9,870 bases of DNA from an uncultured Verrucomicrobiales bacterium (GCA_937893785.1 CALCSP010000164.1:1-9870), one strand, 5' to 3'; positions 1 to 6,819 are shown, counted from the stretch's first letter. The notes: generated by a model from the letters alone, not told the origin. Made by a program: numbers and translations.

Positions 1-60
1 GTCCAAGCTTCATAATCGAAAACATTGACCCAATAATCGATAAAGTATCAAGCTTACTTG

Positions 61-438
61 ATGAGATCGTCTTTTTGGCAGTTATCGTATTCCTCACAGG
101 TTGCGCTTCAAACGCCAAAAAATTGGAGCTAGGGAATATGTCTTAGGTAATTTTTGACTCAGCTAAAAACATACTGAATCAACACGAACAAAACCGGAGA
201 AGTTTTACTCAAAACCTACCTAGCCTTGACCAACACATCAGAAGACAGGATGAGATTATGAAACAACGGACGGAACATTATCGAAGACAAAATCGAATTA
301 GTAGACTTCGCAGCTGGGAGAATTAGGGTCAAGAAAGCCTCTCTAATTCAGATACCAGCACTTCGGTTAACTCGGCTCCTCGATGAAGCCAATGAATTGA
401 GCCAGCGAGGAAGGATCTTTGCTGTTTTCATCCCGTAG
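61..438 (+). pseudogene. Possible decayed lipoprotein gene (frameshifts and internal stops)
   Basis: No intact gene covers this stretch, but the plus strand carries what looks like a broken lipoprotein. From base 66 the frame reads IVFLAVIVFLTGCASNAKK, a hydrophobic signal ending in a good lipobox (LTG-C). The only nearby ATG, at 61, is out of frame with it, and one extra base after ATGAG would restore an M-R-I-V-F start. The frame then meets TAG at 144, continues as VIFDSAKNILNQHE, and a +1 shift near 187 leads into NKTGEVLLKTYLALTN, interrupted by TGA at 259. The same frame stays open from 262 to the TAG at 436 (about 58 codons, including KIELVDFAAGRIRVKK). I do not recognise a family. Open stretches of this size can arise by chance, so only the lipobox signal gives real support. 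It would be the one plus-strand gene here, convergent with the large minus-strand operon. Confidence 0.35.
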
Positions 439-572
439 CTGTTACCCAATTTTGAAAGAAGTCGTAATTTCTCCGTTTTTTGAATGAGGTTATACCGTGT
501 CCGATCATTTCCAAAAAGTCATCGGTCACGGCTTGTATGTATGTATAACACCTAAAAAACCTCAACAACCAA
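439..572. other. Intergenic tail downstream of the operon
   Basis: This stretch follows the stop codon of the last minus-strand gene. I see no reading frame or RNA gene. It holds one imperfect inverted repeat (listed separately) and a short TGTATGTATGTATA run near 535-547. No classic GC stem plus T-tract terminator is visible on either strand. Confidence 0.5.
495..531. repeat. Imperfect inverted repeat (hairpin) after the operon
   Basis: The arms CCGTGTCCGAT (495-505) and ATCGGTCACGG (521-531) pair over 11 positions with a single T-T mismatch around a 15-base spacer. It lies 41 bases beyond the stop codon of the PhoD-like gene in the direction of its transcription. There is no T-run after the stem on either strand, so an intrinsic terminator is not supported. 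It could stabilise the transcript end, act as a Rho-assisted stop, or be a protein-binding site. Confidence 0.4.
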
Positions 573-1616
573 TCATTTGAGCCGACTCAGAGGCAAAACC
601 TCCTCGTGCGCAATTTCGCCCGACTCTTTGCGGCCCTGCAGTGTTATTGTTGTATCTTTCCCCTTCCAATTAATTTGAATAAGCCCAAAATTCCGCCCAG
701 CATACACCTTGTTTGAAAGACGGTAAGAATTGATTGATTTATACCAAGATTCTCCGGGGGATTGGTTAAGCCCACTCGCAGTTAGGTCATAAAGAGGATA
801 CGGGCCCTCGCCTTTTGCTACTGACAACTCAGTGAAATGAACATCGCCACTAATAAAAAAACATCCATTAGCATTCGTTTTATCAATCAGTTTGAAAAGC
901 CGATCACGCTCGTGCGGCATATTACCCCAACATTCCATCCCCTTTTCCCATGATACTACTTGTATACTCGACACAATAATACGCACTTCTGCAGATTTCC
1001 CTAATTCTTCCTCAAGCCAACTCCATTGTGCCTCACCTAGCAAGGTTCGGCTGGTGTCTTTGGTCGGCTTATACCAGCCAACAATATCCTTAGGTTTTGA
1101 TTCGCCCTTGGCATATTTGTCCAAATCATCCCGGAAATAGCGTGTGTCTAATAAAATGATTTGTACCTTTCTCCCCTTCGGACCGAACATTTTGCTGGCA
1201 TAAATGCCGTCGCGTGCTCGACGAGGATCACTGTTTGGCACACCAAAGAAGTCCAAGAAAACCTCAGCAGATTCCTTTTTCATTGAATAATGTTTACCTC
1301 CGTCATTGACGCCAAAGTCATGATCATCCCAAGTTGCAAGCACCGGACACGTCTCAAGCAGGCTTTTGTAGCCTGGCTGCGCAGCAAGTTTGGCATATTT
1401 TGCCTTCATTACCTCCATATCTTCCGTGTCTGCATAGATGTTATCACCTGCGAAAATAAATAGATCTGGCTTCGCATTAACAATTGCATCCCAAATTGGC
1501 TGAGGTTTGTTCTCATGCGCACATGCCCCGAAAGCAATGACAGTAGGTTTGAAATTTCCTGCTGTCACGGAAGCCTTACAGAGACCAACTAGAAGTATAA
1601 CAACGATATTTTTCAT
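573..1616 (-). CDS. PhoD-like exported metallophosphatase
   Basis: Predicted alkaline phosphatase D-type phosphoesterase of 347 aa, acting outside the cytoplasm on phosphomonoesters or diesters; substrate unknown. Residues 4-12 form a short hydrophobic signal with a plausible VTA-G cleavage site near residue 19. Family metal-site motifs follow in order: FAGDNIYAD (55-63), TWDDHDFGVND (95-105), LDTRYFRDDL (156-165) and SGDVHFTEL (256-264). It is shorter than Bacillus PhoD and lacks that protein's large N-terminal domain, matching the compact 'alkaline phosphatase D-related' form. Characterised PhoD enzymes use iron and calcium; whether this one does is inferred only. It is the last gene of the run, 36 bp after the PepSY gene, so cotranscription is likely. 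No clear Shine-Dalgarno precedes the start. The family call is firm; the physiological role is open. Confidence 0.88.
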   Translation of the reverse strand: MKNIVVILLVGLCKASVTAGNFKPTVIAFGACAHENKPQPIWDAIVNAKPDLFIFAGDNIYADTEDMEVMKAKYAKLAAQPGYKSLLETCPVLATWDDHDFGVNDGGKHYSMKKESAEVFLDFFGVPNSDPRRARDGIYASKMFGPKGRKVQIILLDTRYFRDDLDKYAKGESKPKDIVGWYKPTKDTSRTLLGEAQWSWLEEELGKSAEVRIIVSSIQVVSWEKGMECWGNMPHERDRLFKLIDKTNANGCFFISGDVHFTELSVAKGEGPYPLYDLTASGLNQSPGESWYKSINSYRLSNKVYAGRNFGLIQINWKGKDTTITLQGRKESGEIAHEEVLPLSRLK

Positions 1617-1652
1617 GCTGTGGTAGATTTATGGATTTTATACTTAAAAGGG

Positions 1653-2849
1653 TTAGGTGATTTTCAAACGCCGGGCTCGCTTTCTACCCCAGATAATTAC
1701 CCCTGTGATTGAAAGTACAGTTACGCCTATCCCTGATAGGCATATCAACACACGCCCAGCCAACCCGAATGCCTTTCCGGAGTGTAGAGGATACTGCCAT
1801 TCCGAGATAATATCACCAGTTGTCCCCTCACCAGGAATACGCCGACCAAACACTTCTGCCGTTTGCCCTGAAACAAAGATCTGAGTATCTGGGTGTTGAT
1901 CCATAAGGTCGGCACTAGAGTGATACCTTATCCTGTAAGTACCTTTGCCATGATTGAACCCTATAGCACCCAGTTTTGCAGAAACCCCTTCTTTCTTAAG
2001 GTATTCATTGGCGACTTTGATCGCTGTATCAATAGTTACCTTAAACTTGTCCTCCGGATCCCCTTGCGGGCTATAATTCGACTCTGGCCATTGTGAAAAA
2101 TTGCTAAATATTTCCACTGCAGGCCTGAACACTTCTGTTGATAAATTCATGGCAACACCTGTAAACGCAAGCATCGCCAAAATCAGCCAAATCCATAGAC
2201 CAGTAGCACGGTGCACATCGAAGTTAAACCTAGCAGGGCCAGAATTCCATTTAACACTGAGTGAGGACTTTATGGAACGCCATGTGTAACGAGGTAATGC
2301 GAGATAAATCCCAACAAAACAATCAAAAAACCAAATAAGCGAAACGACTCCAAGCAACAATATACCTGTCTTATTAAGGTGGAGCGAGTAGTGGAGTTTG
2401 TAGAGGAATGGGATTATGCGAGCACGGTCCAGACCTAGTTCTCCCCAAACACGTTGTCCTATGATATCGCCTGTATACGGATTAAGAAACACCTGATCAT
2501 CGACAATCGGATCTGCGCCCCTCTTGCTTGTTAATGAGAGAACAGCAGCATCTTCCGGAAGTTTGGGCAAGGAAATGTGTTCTACGCGTGCATTTTTGAA
2601 ATGTTCCTGCACTTGCATCACCATTTTCGAAGCTGGCATCTGCTTCCCCTTTGGTTCCACCGTAAACCAATTTGGATTAAGTGCTCGATCAAGTTCCCCT
2701 GCAAATGCAATAACACTTCCGGTGATTCCTACCACTATCAAAAAGGAAGCGATAGCTAATCCCGTATAACGATGGATTACCGTTAATAAATTCCTGAAAC
2801 ACATAAGTTTATTCCCATTATGGGTGTTATTTACGCCACAAAGAATCAA
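1653..2849 (-). CDS. PepSY-associated transmembrane (PiuB-like) protein
   Basis: Inner-membrane protein of the PepSY_TM family (398 aa). Four membrane segments are visible, at about 30-50, 162-185, 217-236 and 362-388, with periplasmic PepSY-type regions between the first and second and the third and fourth. The last segment ends in a positive tail (GRKRARRLK). Conserved family histidines are present: H26 (IHRYTG), H153 and H157 (LHYSLHL), H213 (DVHRATGLW) and H356 (YPLHSGKAFG). In this family they are thought to bind haem or metal. Relatives such as PiuB and FpvG act with siderophore systems and ferric reduction, but no TonB receptor gene is nearby, so an iron role is inference. The start overlaps the yidD stop by 4 bp (ATGA), indicating translational coupling. 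Met16 (base 2804), preceded by GGGA, is an alternative start that would remove a hydrophilic leader. Confidence 0.88.
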   Translation of the reverse strand: MILCGVNNTHNGNKLMCFRNLLTVIHRYTGLAIASFLIVVGITGSVIAFAGELDRALNPNWFTVEPKGKQMPASKMVMQVQEHFKNARVEHISLPKLPEDAAVLSLTSKRGADPIVDDQVFLNPYTGDIIGQRVWGELGLDRARIIPFLYKLHYSLHLNKTGILLLGVVSLIWFFDCFVGIYLALPRYTWRSIKSSLSVKWNSGPARFNFDVHRATGLWIWLILAMLAFTGVAMNLSTEVFRPAVEIFSNFSQWPESNYSPQGDPEDKFKVTIDTAIKVANEYLKKEGVSAKLGAIGFNHGKGTYRIRYHSSADLMDQHPDTQIFVSGQTAEVFGRRIPGEGTTGDIISEWQYPLHSGKAFGLAGRVLICLSGIGVTVLSITGVIIWGRKRARRLKIT

Positions 2850-3121
2850 ATCATTCGTTCGTCATTATTTGTAGCAGACGGCTGATCTTCTTTTGGCAAA
2901 ACGGGGTCGAAACCACTAGTTCCCCATGGATGGCAATGGAGCAGGCGTTTTGCTGCGTAGTAACACCCTCGTAATGGTCCAAGTTCACGGATTGCCTCAA
3001 TTGCATATCGGGAACATGTTGGACAATGGCGACAATGACCATGACCGCCATTCGCTATCCTGAGCAAGGGGGCTAAAAAGATTTGATAGCCCCGGATAAA
3101 GCTAATTAATATTGTTTTCAT
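2846..3121 (-). CDS. yidD: YidD, membrane protein insertion efficiency factor
   Basis: Small YidD-family protein (91 aa) that assists YidC/Sec-dependent insertion of inner-membrane proteins; probably membrane-associated through its N-terminal amphipathic stretch (ISFIRGYQIFLAPLL, 6-20). Family hallmarks are CPTCSRYAIEAI (33-44), the LRG turn (50-52), RLLHCHPWG (59-67) and GFDPVLP (70-76). The usual CRFxPTCS block is here HCRHCPTCS, giving Cys30, Cys33, Cys36 plus Cys53 and Cys63, with His27, His29 and His32 just before. That is richer in Cys and His than typical members. An AGGA ribosome site lies 6 bases upstream. In many bacteria yidD sits between rnpA and yidC; here it follows cysS by 59 bp and overlaps the PepSY gene by 4 bp. 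Confidence 0.92.
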   Translation of the reverse strand: MKTILISFIRGYQIFLAPLLRIANGGHGHCRHCPTCSRYAIEAIRELGPLRGCYYAAKRLLHCHPWGTSGFDPVLPKEDQPSATNNDERMI

Positions 3122-3127
3122 TTTCGA

Positions 3128-3131
3128 TCCT
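3128..3131 (-). promoter_or_regulatory. Shine-Dalgarno of yidD (AGGA)
   Basis: AGGA on the minus strand with a 6-base spacer to the ATG at 3121. It is the clearest ribosome site in the window and fixes the yidD start. Confidence 0.6.
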
Positions 3132-3146
3132 AGTCTTATGTAACAA

Positions 3147-3168
3147 CAGACACGGCATCGTGCGTCTG
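3147..3168 (-). repeat. Small hairpin between cysS and yidD
   Basis: On the minus strand CAGACGC pairs with GTGTCTG (7 pairs, one G-T) around an 8-base loop. It lies in the 59-bp gap after cysS. Only a weak T-rich stretch (TTGTTA) follows, so it is at most a partial terminator or processing site that could uncouple cysS from the downstream envelope genes. Confidence 0.3.
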
Positions 3169-3180
3169 AATTTTGATCGA

Positions 3181-4608
3181 TTATTGTAAATTGCGTCGCT
3201 CAAGAGTGTAGGTGTCCTCGCTATCAATGATAACCCATCCGGTTTTGCGGATTTGAGCACGAAGTTTGTCTGCAAGGGTCCAATCACCTTCTCTTCTTGC
3301 TTCAAGTCGTTTAGCGGCCAAGAATCGTATCCTGGACGGAACTTTATCTTTTGGATCTTCTTTCGATTTGGCAGCAGTCGGCAGAACAATTCCAAGGATA
3401 TGTAAAACAAGAGCAAGTCCACGACTTGCTGATCTACTTTCAAGAACGGAAAGTCCACCCGATTCTATATTAGCTATGATTCTGCGTCCGATGGAATGTA
3501 ATCGCCCGAGCGCTTCCGAAGTATTGAGGTCTGATAGTAGTGCTTCGTATACTGGAAGAAATGGACCAAAATCGCATGCACCTACAGTTAATTCGTTCGG
3601 TATTTCCCCAAACCGCTTTTGCCAATAGCCCAGCCTAGAAAGCGCCTTTCGGGCAGCATCAAGCGAATGAAACGTGAAATTTAAAGTTTGTCGGTAATTT
3701 CCAGAAAGTAGCACGTAACGAAGTTCCATTGGTGTATAGCCTCGCTCAGAAAGATCAGTGAGTGTGTATAAATTTTCAAGTGATTTACTCATTTTACGCC
3801 CTTCGACAGTAAGATGAGCTACATGGAACCAATGGTTAGCAAATTTCTTTCCTGTCACGGCCTCGCTCTGCGCAATCTCATTTTCATGATGTGGAAATAC
3901 GAGATCAATACCCCCAGAGTGAAGGTCAAAGCTTTCCCCAAGGTGCCTCATGGCCATGGCGCTACACTCAATGTGCCATCCTGGGCGTCCGTGGCCCCAA
4001 GGAGACCTCCACCAGTTGGGGCCATCTTCTGATCGAGAAGCTTTCCATAAAGCAAAATCAGCAGCGCTGTTTCGCTCGTAATCATCGTCTTGTTCACGAT
4101 CTATTGTATTTGTTGTGATTTCTCGATCTGCTAGGCGGGACAGATGCCCATAGGTAGGGAAGGAACGAACATCGAAATATACCGACCCGTCTGAATTACG
4201 ATAGGCATGCCCCTTGTCGATAAGCTTCGTAATCAGGTCGATTTGCTCGGGGATGTGTGCCACGGCAGATGGCTCTACGTGTGGAGTCAAAAGACCAAGA
4301 GCAGAACAATCTTCATGGAAACGGTCCCTCCACTTATTTGTAAAGTTTGTTAGTTGGCACCCTTCCGCCTGTGATTTCAGAATGGTTTTGTCGTCGACGT
4401 CTGTAATATTCCTTACATGGCGAGTAGGAGTGCCATCGGCTTCAACAACACGTCGAAAAATATCCTGCATTACAAACGTTCTGAAGTTACCAATATGAGC
4501 CGGGCCATAAACCGTGGGACCACAACAATAAAATCGCAGTGTTTTCCCATGGTGTGGTATTATTGGTTGAACAGTTCGGGTAAATGTGTCGTAGAGTTCA
4601 AGTGGCAT
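3181..4608 (-). CDS. cysS: Cysteinyl-tRNA synthetase
   Basis: Class I aminoacyl-tRNA synthetase (475 aa) that charges tRNA-Cys with cysteine using ATP in the cytosol. The catalytic signature is HIGN (38-41), a common variant of HIGH in this family, and KMSKS lies at 272-276. The zinc site that selects cysteine is complete by alignment to the E. coli enzyme: Cys29, Cys215 (WHIECSAM), His240 and Glu244 (FPHHENE). The tRNA-binding DALR-type helical region and a C-terminal anticodon-binding part follow. The length is slightly above the 461 aa of E. coli. It starts 2 bp after the stop of the GTPase gene, so translation is probably coupled; no separate ribosome site is evident. Nothing suggests inactivation. 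It is unknown whether the genome holds a second cysS. Confidence 0.97.
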   Translation of the reverse strand: MPLELYDTFTRTVQPIIPHHGKTLRFYCCGPTVYGPAHIGNFRTFVMQDIFRRVVEADGTPTRHVRNITDVDDKTILKSQAEGCQLTNFTNKWRDRFHEDCSALGLLTPHVEPSAVAHIPEQIDLITKLIDKGHAYRNSDGSVYFDVRSFPTYGHLSRLADREITTNTIDREQDDDYERNSAADFALWKASRSEDGPNWWRSPWGHGRPGWHIECSAMAMRHLGESFDLHSGGIDLVFPHHENEIAQSEAVTGKKFANHWFHVAHLTVEGRKMSKSLENLYTLTDLSERGYTPMELRYVLLSGNYRQTLNFTFHSLDAARKALSRLGYWQKRFGEIPNELTVGACDFGPFLPVYEALLSDLNTSEALGRLHSIGRRIIANIESGGLSVLESRSASRGLALVLHILGIVLPTAAKSKEDPKDKVPSRIRFLAAKRLEARREGDWTLADKLRAQIRKTGWVIIDSEDTYTLERRNLQ

Positions 4609-4610
4609 TA

Positions 4611-5570
4611 TTAAACAGCTGTCGAAATTCCTGCTATACGATACAAGGAAGCACGTATTTTTTCTCTAGGAAGTCTAGGGCCAATGGCGATAAACAAAGA
4701 GCCAACGTGCGGTTCTCCGAAGTGACTCCGCAACTTCACAGTTTGATCTGTTCCAATGAAGTCGAAAATTGTGTACTCGTCCTTTTGTTCTGCGAGCCTC
4801 AAAAGGCCCTTAGCCCTAAGAACCTCAGAAGGCAAGGTGCGAAGAAATTCCTCTAGCCTCACACGCTCTAAACCATCAGGCAAGGGCAATTCCATAGAAG
4901 CAAAGTGATGAGCTTCAGCATGCCTATCGTCATGATTCACCTGTGTGTGAGTTTTAACACTACGCAAAACACGCGGAGAGAAATTTGGCGCAACATTAAC
5001 CAAATTTATTACCTCGGACTCGAAGCTCTTTAAGTTGACCCAAGCGGCATTAGGATTATGTCTCTTAACATCTTTGGTAACAAAATCCAGACGCTCGCAG
5101 TCGCATTCATCAGTATGGCTTAAGTATAGGTGAGTGGCGGTTTCTATTTGGTTTACTTCTAAACTATTGTGAAAATGCCGCTTTTGCCAACGTTTAGCGT
5201 CAATCAATGATAGTTGCCAAGGAAGGGCGTAATTTACCGCTCGGAGATCACTGCTAATCAGTTGAATAAGTTGAATAGCATCTGCTGTGCCGTTAGCCTC
5301 AACTAGCATAACTGATTGTCTATTAAGAGGCGCAGTTTCGAGAGAATTGAACAACTCATCCCGTGAACCACAGCAAATGCAATTCCCGGAAATTGGGATG
5401 ACTCGTCTAACTACTTGTTGCAGAGCTAAGGCATCAACTCTTGCATTTTGGTAGTCATTAAGAATGACATACGGTTCTTGTCCGGAAGCAATAAGACCAG
5501 GTATCAAGTCACGGATAAAAGTTGTTTTTCCTGCACCAAGGAATCCAGTGAACAGTATGATCGGCGTCAT
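4611..5570 (-). CDS. COG0523 (CobW/G3E family) GTPase, putative metallochaperone
   Basis: GTP-binding protein of 319 aa in the CobW/COG0523 subgroup of G3E GTPases, which help insert metal (zinc, cobalt and others) into target proteins. The P-loop is GFLGAGKTT (9-17). The subgroup's metal-binding CxCC motif is CICC (64-67). A Walker B-like VEANGTAD (90-97) follows, and SHTD (151-154) replaces NKxD as base-specificity motif. A His-rich stretch at 208-222 (H208, H213, H217, H221, H222) precedes a CobW_C domain from about 224 to 311. The frame also opens 12 codons earlier (5606), but Met at 5570 places the P-loop at the usual position. Its ATG shares one base with the upstream TAA (TAATG), typical of coupling. 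Its neighbours, a TatD-like hydrolase and zinc-dependent CysRS, are both metalloenzymes and are candidate clients; that is inference. Confidence 0.92.
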   Translation of the reverse strand: MTPIILFTGFLGAGKTTFIRDLIPGLIASGQEPYVILNDYQNARVDALALQQVVRRVIPISGNCICCGSRDELFNSLETAPLNRQSVMLVEANGTADAIQLIQLISSDLRAVNYALPWQLSLIDAKRWQKRHFHNSLEVNQIETATHLYLSHTDECDCERLDFVTKDVKRHNPNAAWVNLKSFESEVINLVNVAPNFSPRVLRSVKTHTQVNHDDRHAEAHHFASMELPLPDGLERVRLEEFLRTLPSEVLRAKGLLRLAEQKDEYTIFDFIGTDQTVKLRSHFGEPHVGSLFIAIGPRLPREKIRASLYRIAGISTAV

Positions 5571-6391
5571 TACTGTGTAACCAGTTGAACAAGAGGAATA
5601 TCCCACTTAGGGTTTTGGCCAAGGAATCTGCAAGGGTTATTGTGAAAGATTTCAATAGCCTCCTGCGTGCTATGACCACGAAGTTTGAATTCAAGTATGC
5701 ATTCCTGCAAGGTGAATGGATCACTGGGTCCCCAATCTGCGGATGAATTGACCAGAAGTCTCTCATTGCCGTATTTTTCCAGAATATCCACAGCTCGTCG
5801 TGGGCTACATTTCGTAACAGGATACAATGTCATCCCTGCCCAATATCCAGCATCTAGGACGGATTTCACGGTATTTTCCTCTACGTGATCAATCCAGATG
5901 CGATTGCGATCGATTTTAAGGCCATCAAGAACTTCTAGGACGGTTTTTGTACCATGTGATTTGTCCGATAGATGCGGGGTGTGAATCAATACGAGTTGTT
6001 CATGCTGCATGGCTATTTCCACGTGAGCTTGCAATGAATCAATCTCGTTAGGCGTAGACTTGTGAAGACCGGTTTCGCCGACGCCAAGACAGGTAGGTTT
6101 TTGTAAAAACTCTGGCATGGCTTTCAATACATTCTGAGTTAGTTCCTTGTTCTCAGCTTCCTTTGGATTTACAGCGACCCAACAATAATGACGTATACCA
6201 TATTGAGCAGCACGTGTTGGTTCAAATTCCGCAATCTGTGCAAAGTAATCGATAAATGTTTCTGGATGGCGCCTATCAAATCCAGCCCAGAAGGCTGGTT
6301 CGCATACTGCGACAACTCCAGACATGGCCATACGTTCATAATCTTGGGCAGTGCGTGCGATAGCGTGATAGTGTGGTTGTATAATTTGCAT
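5570..6391 (-). CDS. TatD-family metal-dependent hydrolase, EboB-like
   Basis: Amidohydrolase-fold (TIM barrel) hydrolase of 273 aa. Putative metal ligands in family order are His7 and His9 (PHYHA), Glu106 (GVGETGL), His137 (LIHTPH), His169 (WIDHVEEN) and Asp219 (NSSADWGPSDP). The blocks VVAVCEPAFWAGFDR, GIRHYCWVAVNPKEA and SSADWG resemble, from recall, the EboB branch rather than the TatD DNases. EboB belongs to the ebo operon, linked to scytonemin precursor export in cyanobacteria and to other natural products elsewhere. No other ebo gene (EboA, EboC prenyltransferase, EboD to EboF) is present here, so the substrate is unknown. It starts 12 bp after the 77-aa gene, with a weak GGA 7-9 bases ahead, and its stop overlaps the GTPase start by 1 bp. 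TatD-superfamily membership is firm; EboB assignment is moderate. Confidence 0.85.
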   Translation of the reverse strand: MQIIQPHYHAIARTAQDYERMAMSGVVAVCEPAFWAGFDRRHPETFIDYFAQIAEFEPTRAAQYGIRHYCWVAVNPKEAENKELTQNVLKAMPEFLQKPTCLGVGETGLHKSTPNEIDSLQAHVEIAMQHEQLVLIHTPHLSDKSHGTKTVLEVLDGLKIDRNRIWIDHVEENTVKSVLDAGYWAGMTLYPVTKCSPRRAVDILEKYGNERLLVNSSADWGPSDPFTLQECILEFKLRGHSTQEAIEIFHNNPCRFLGQNPKWDIPLVQLVTQ

Positions 6392-6403
6392 ATGAATTCC
6401 AGT

Positions 6404-6637
6404 TTAGATTTCGGAAAAAAAATCAAGCAAGGTTTCGGTTCGACTACCGGTTGAGGAATTTGAATGACCTAGATACAACAAAGATTTATACAGAACGGCG
6501 TGTTTCTTATCTTTCTGCGGCAGAGAGCCCCCACGTTCAACAGCGGCATCGTAACGGTCAAGCAATGCGGCTATTTCGAGTAGGTCGCGCCGGGCTTCGA
6601 GGTAGTATTTGTCGAGTATTTGGTCTGGTTTTAACAT
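6404..6637 (-). CDS. Small conserved-looking protein of unknown function (77 aa)
   Basis: First gene of the packed seven-gene run. The N-terminal half (LDKYYLEARRDLLEIAALLDRYDAA, described here as about residues 8-32) should form an amphipathic helix with a repeating hydrophobic face. A charged, Gly/Lys-rich middle follows (about 35-46), then a second short hydrophobic stretch (YKSLLYLG, 50-57), a polar Ser/Thr segment and the end LLDFFSEI. There is no signal peptide, membrane segment or Cys. I do not recognise a named family, though I have an impression that similar short proteins sit ahead of EboB-like genes. The 12-bp gap to the hydrolase gene and the palindrome upstream support a real gene. 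No strong Shine-Dalgarno is present. It may be a partner or regulator of the hydrolase or GTPase; that is a guess. Confidence 0.7.
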   Translation of the reverse strand: MLKPDQILDKYYLEARRDLLEIAALLDRYDAAVERGGSLPQKDKKHAVLYKSLLYLGHSNSSTGSRTETLLDFFSEI

Positions 6638-6686
6638 AATACTTTTTCAAAAGGAATTCAAAACGGAGGAACAGTAAATAACATTC

Positions 6687-6702
6687 TGAGAACGTGTTCT
6701 CA
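6687..6702. promoter_or_regulatory. Palindromic operator candidate upstream of the operon
   Basis: TGAGAAC-GT-GTTCTCA: seven-base arms with perfect dyad symmetry around a 2-base centre. It lies 49 bases upstream of the 77-aa gene start, where an operator for the downstream operon would be expected. The GAAC/GTTC half-sites recall Gram-positive-type LexA boxes, but those have a 4-base spacer, so the regulator is unknown. Confidence 0.5.
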
Positions 6703-6801
6703 AATAAAACCGAGAAAAACTACAATGTAAATGAAAAAACAGTCTTTATAGCTGTTGGAAAACAAGTGGTTAGTCTGTGAAGCGGTAAAAAAAATAATTT
6801 A

Positions 6802-6819
6802 GATCATAGAGGGATGATC
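6802..6819 (-). terminator. Possible weak terminator after the S9 peptidase gene
   Basis: On the minus strand ATGATC closes a perfect 6-bp stem with GATCAT around the loop CCCTCT, and a run of eight T follows six bases later. It sits about 62 bases past the peptidase stop codon. The stem is short and AT-rich, so termination would be inefficient unless helped by another factor. Confidence 0.35.

Noticed and set aside
320..349. GAATTAG/CTAATTC inverted repeat in the left flank
   Set aside because: It is a seven-base AT-rich match with a 16-base spacer and no associated tract; compatible with chance.
3102..3458. 118-codon minus-strand frame overlapping the 3' part of cysS
   Set aside because: It lies in another frame of a clear cysS reading frame, has no recognisable motif and would also overlap yidD; treated as a shadow frame.
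4486..4497. HIGN instead of HIGH in CysRS as a possible active-site defect
   Set aside because: HIGN is a regular variant among bacterial CysRS enzymes and the other catalytic and zinc residues are intact.
5571..5606. Upstream in-frame ATG of the GTPase gene (12 extra residues)
   Set aside because: It would add a non-family leader before the P-loop and overlap the hydrolase gene further; the TAATG start fits better.
5509..5766. 85-codon minus-strand frame across the hydrolase/GTPase junction
   Set aside because: Both real genes run through it with strong motifs; it is an alternative-frame shadow.
6687..6702. LexA (SOS) box reading of the palindrome
   Set aside because: GAAC and GTTC are 2 bases apart, whereas the LexA box needs 4, and no SOS gene follows.
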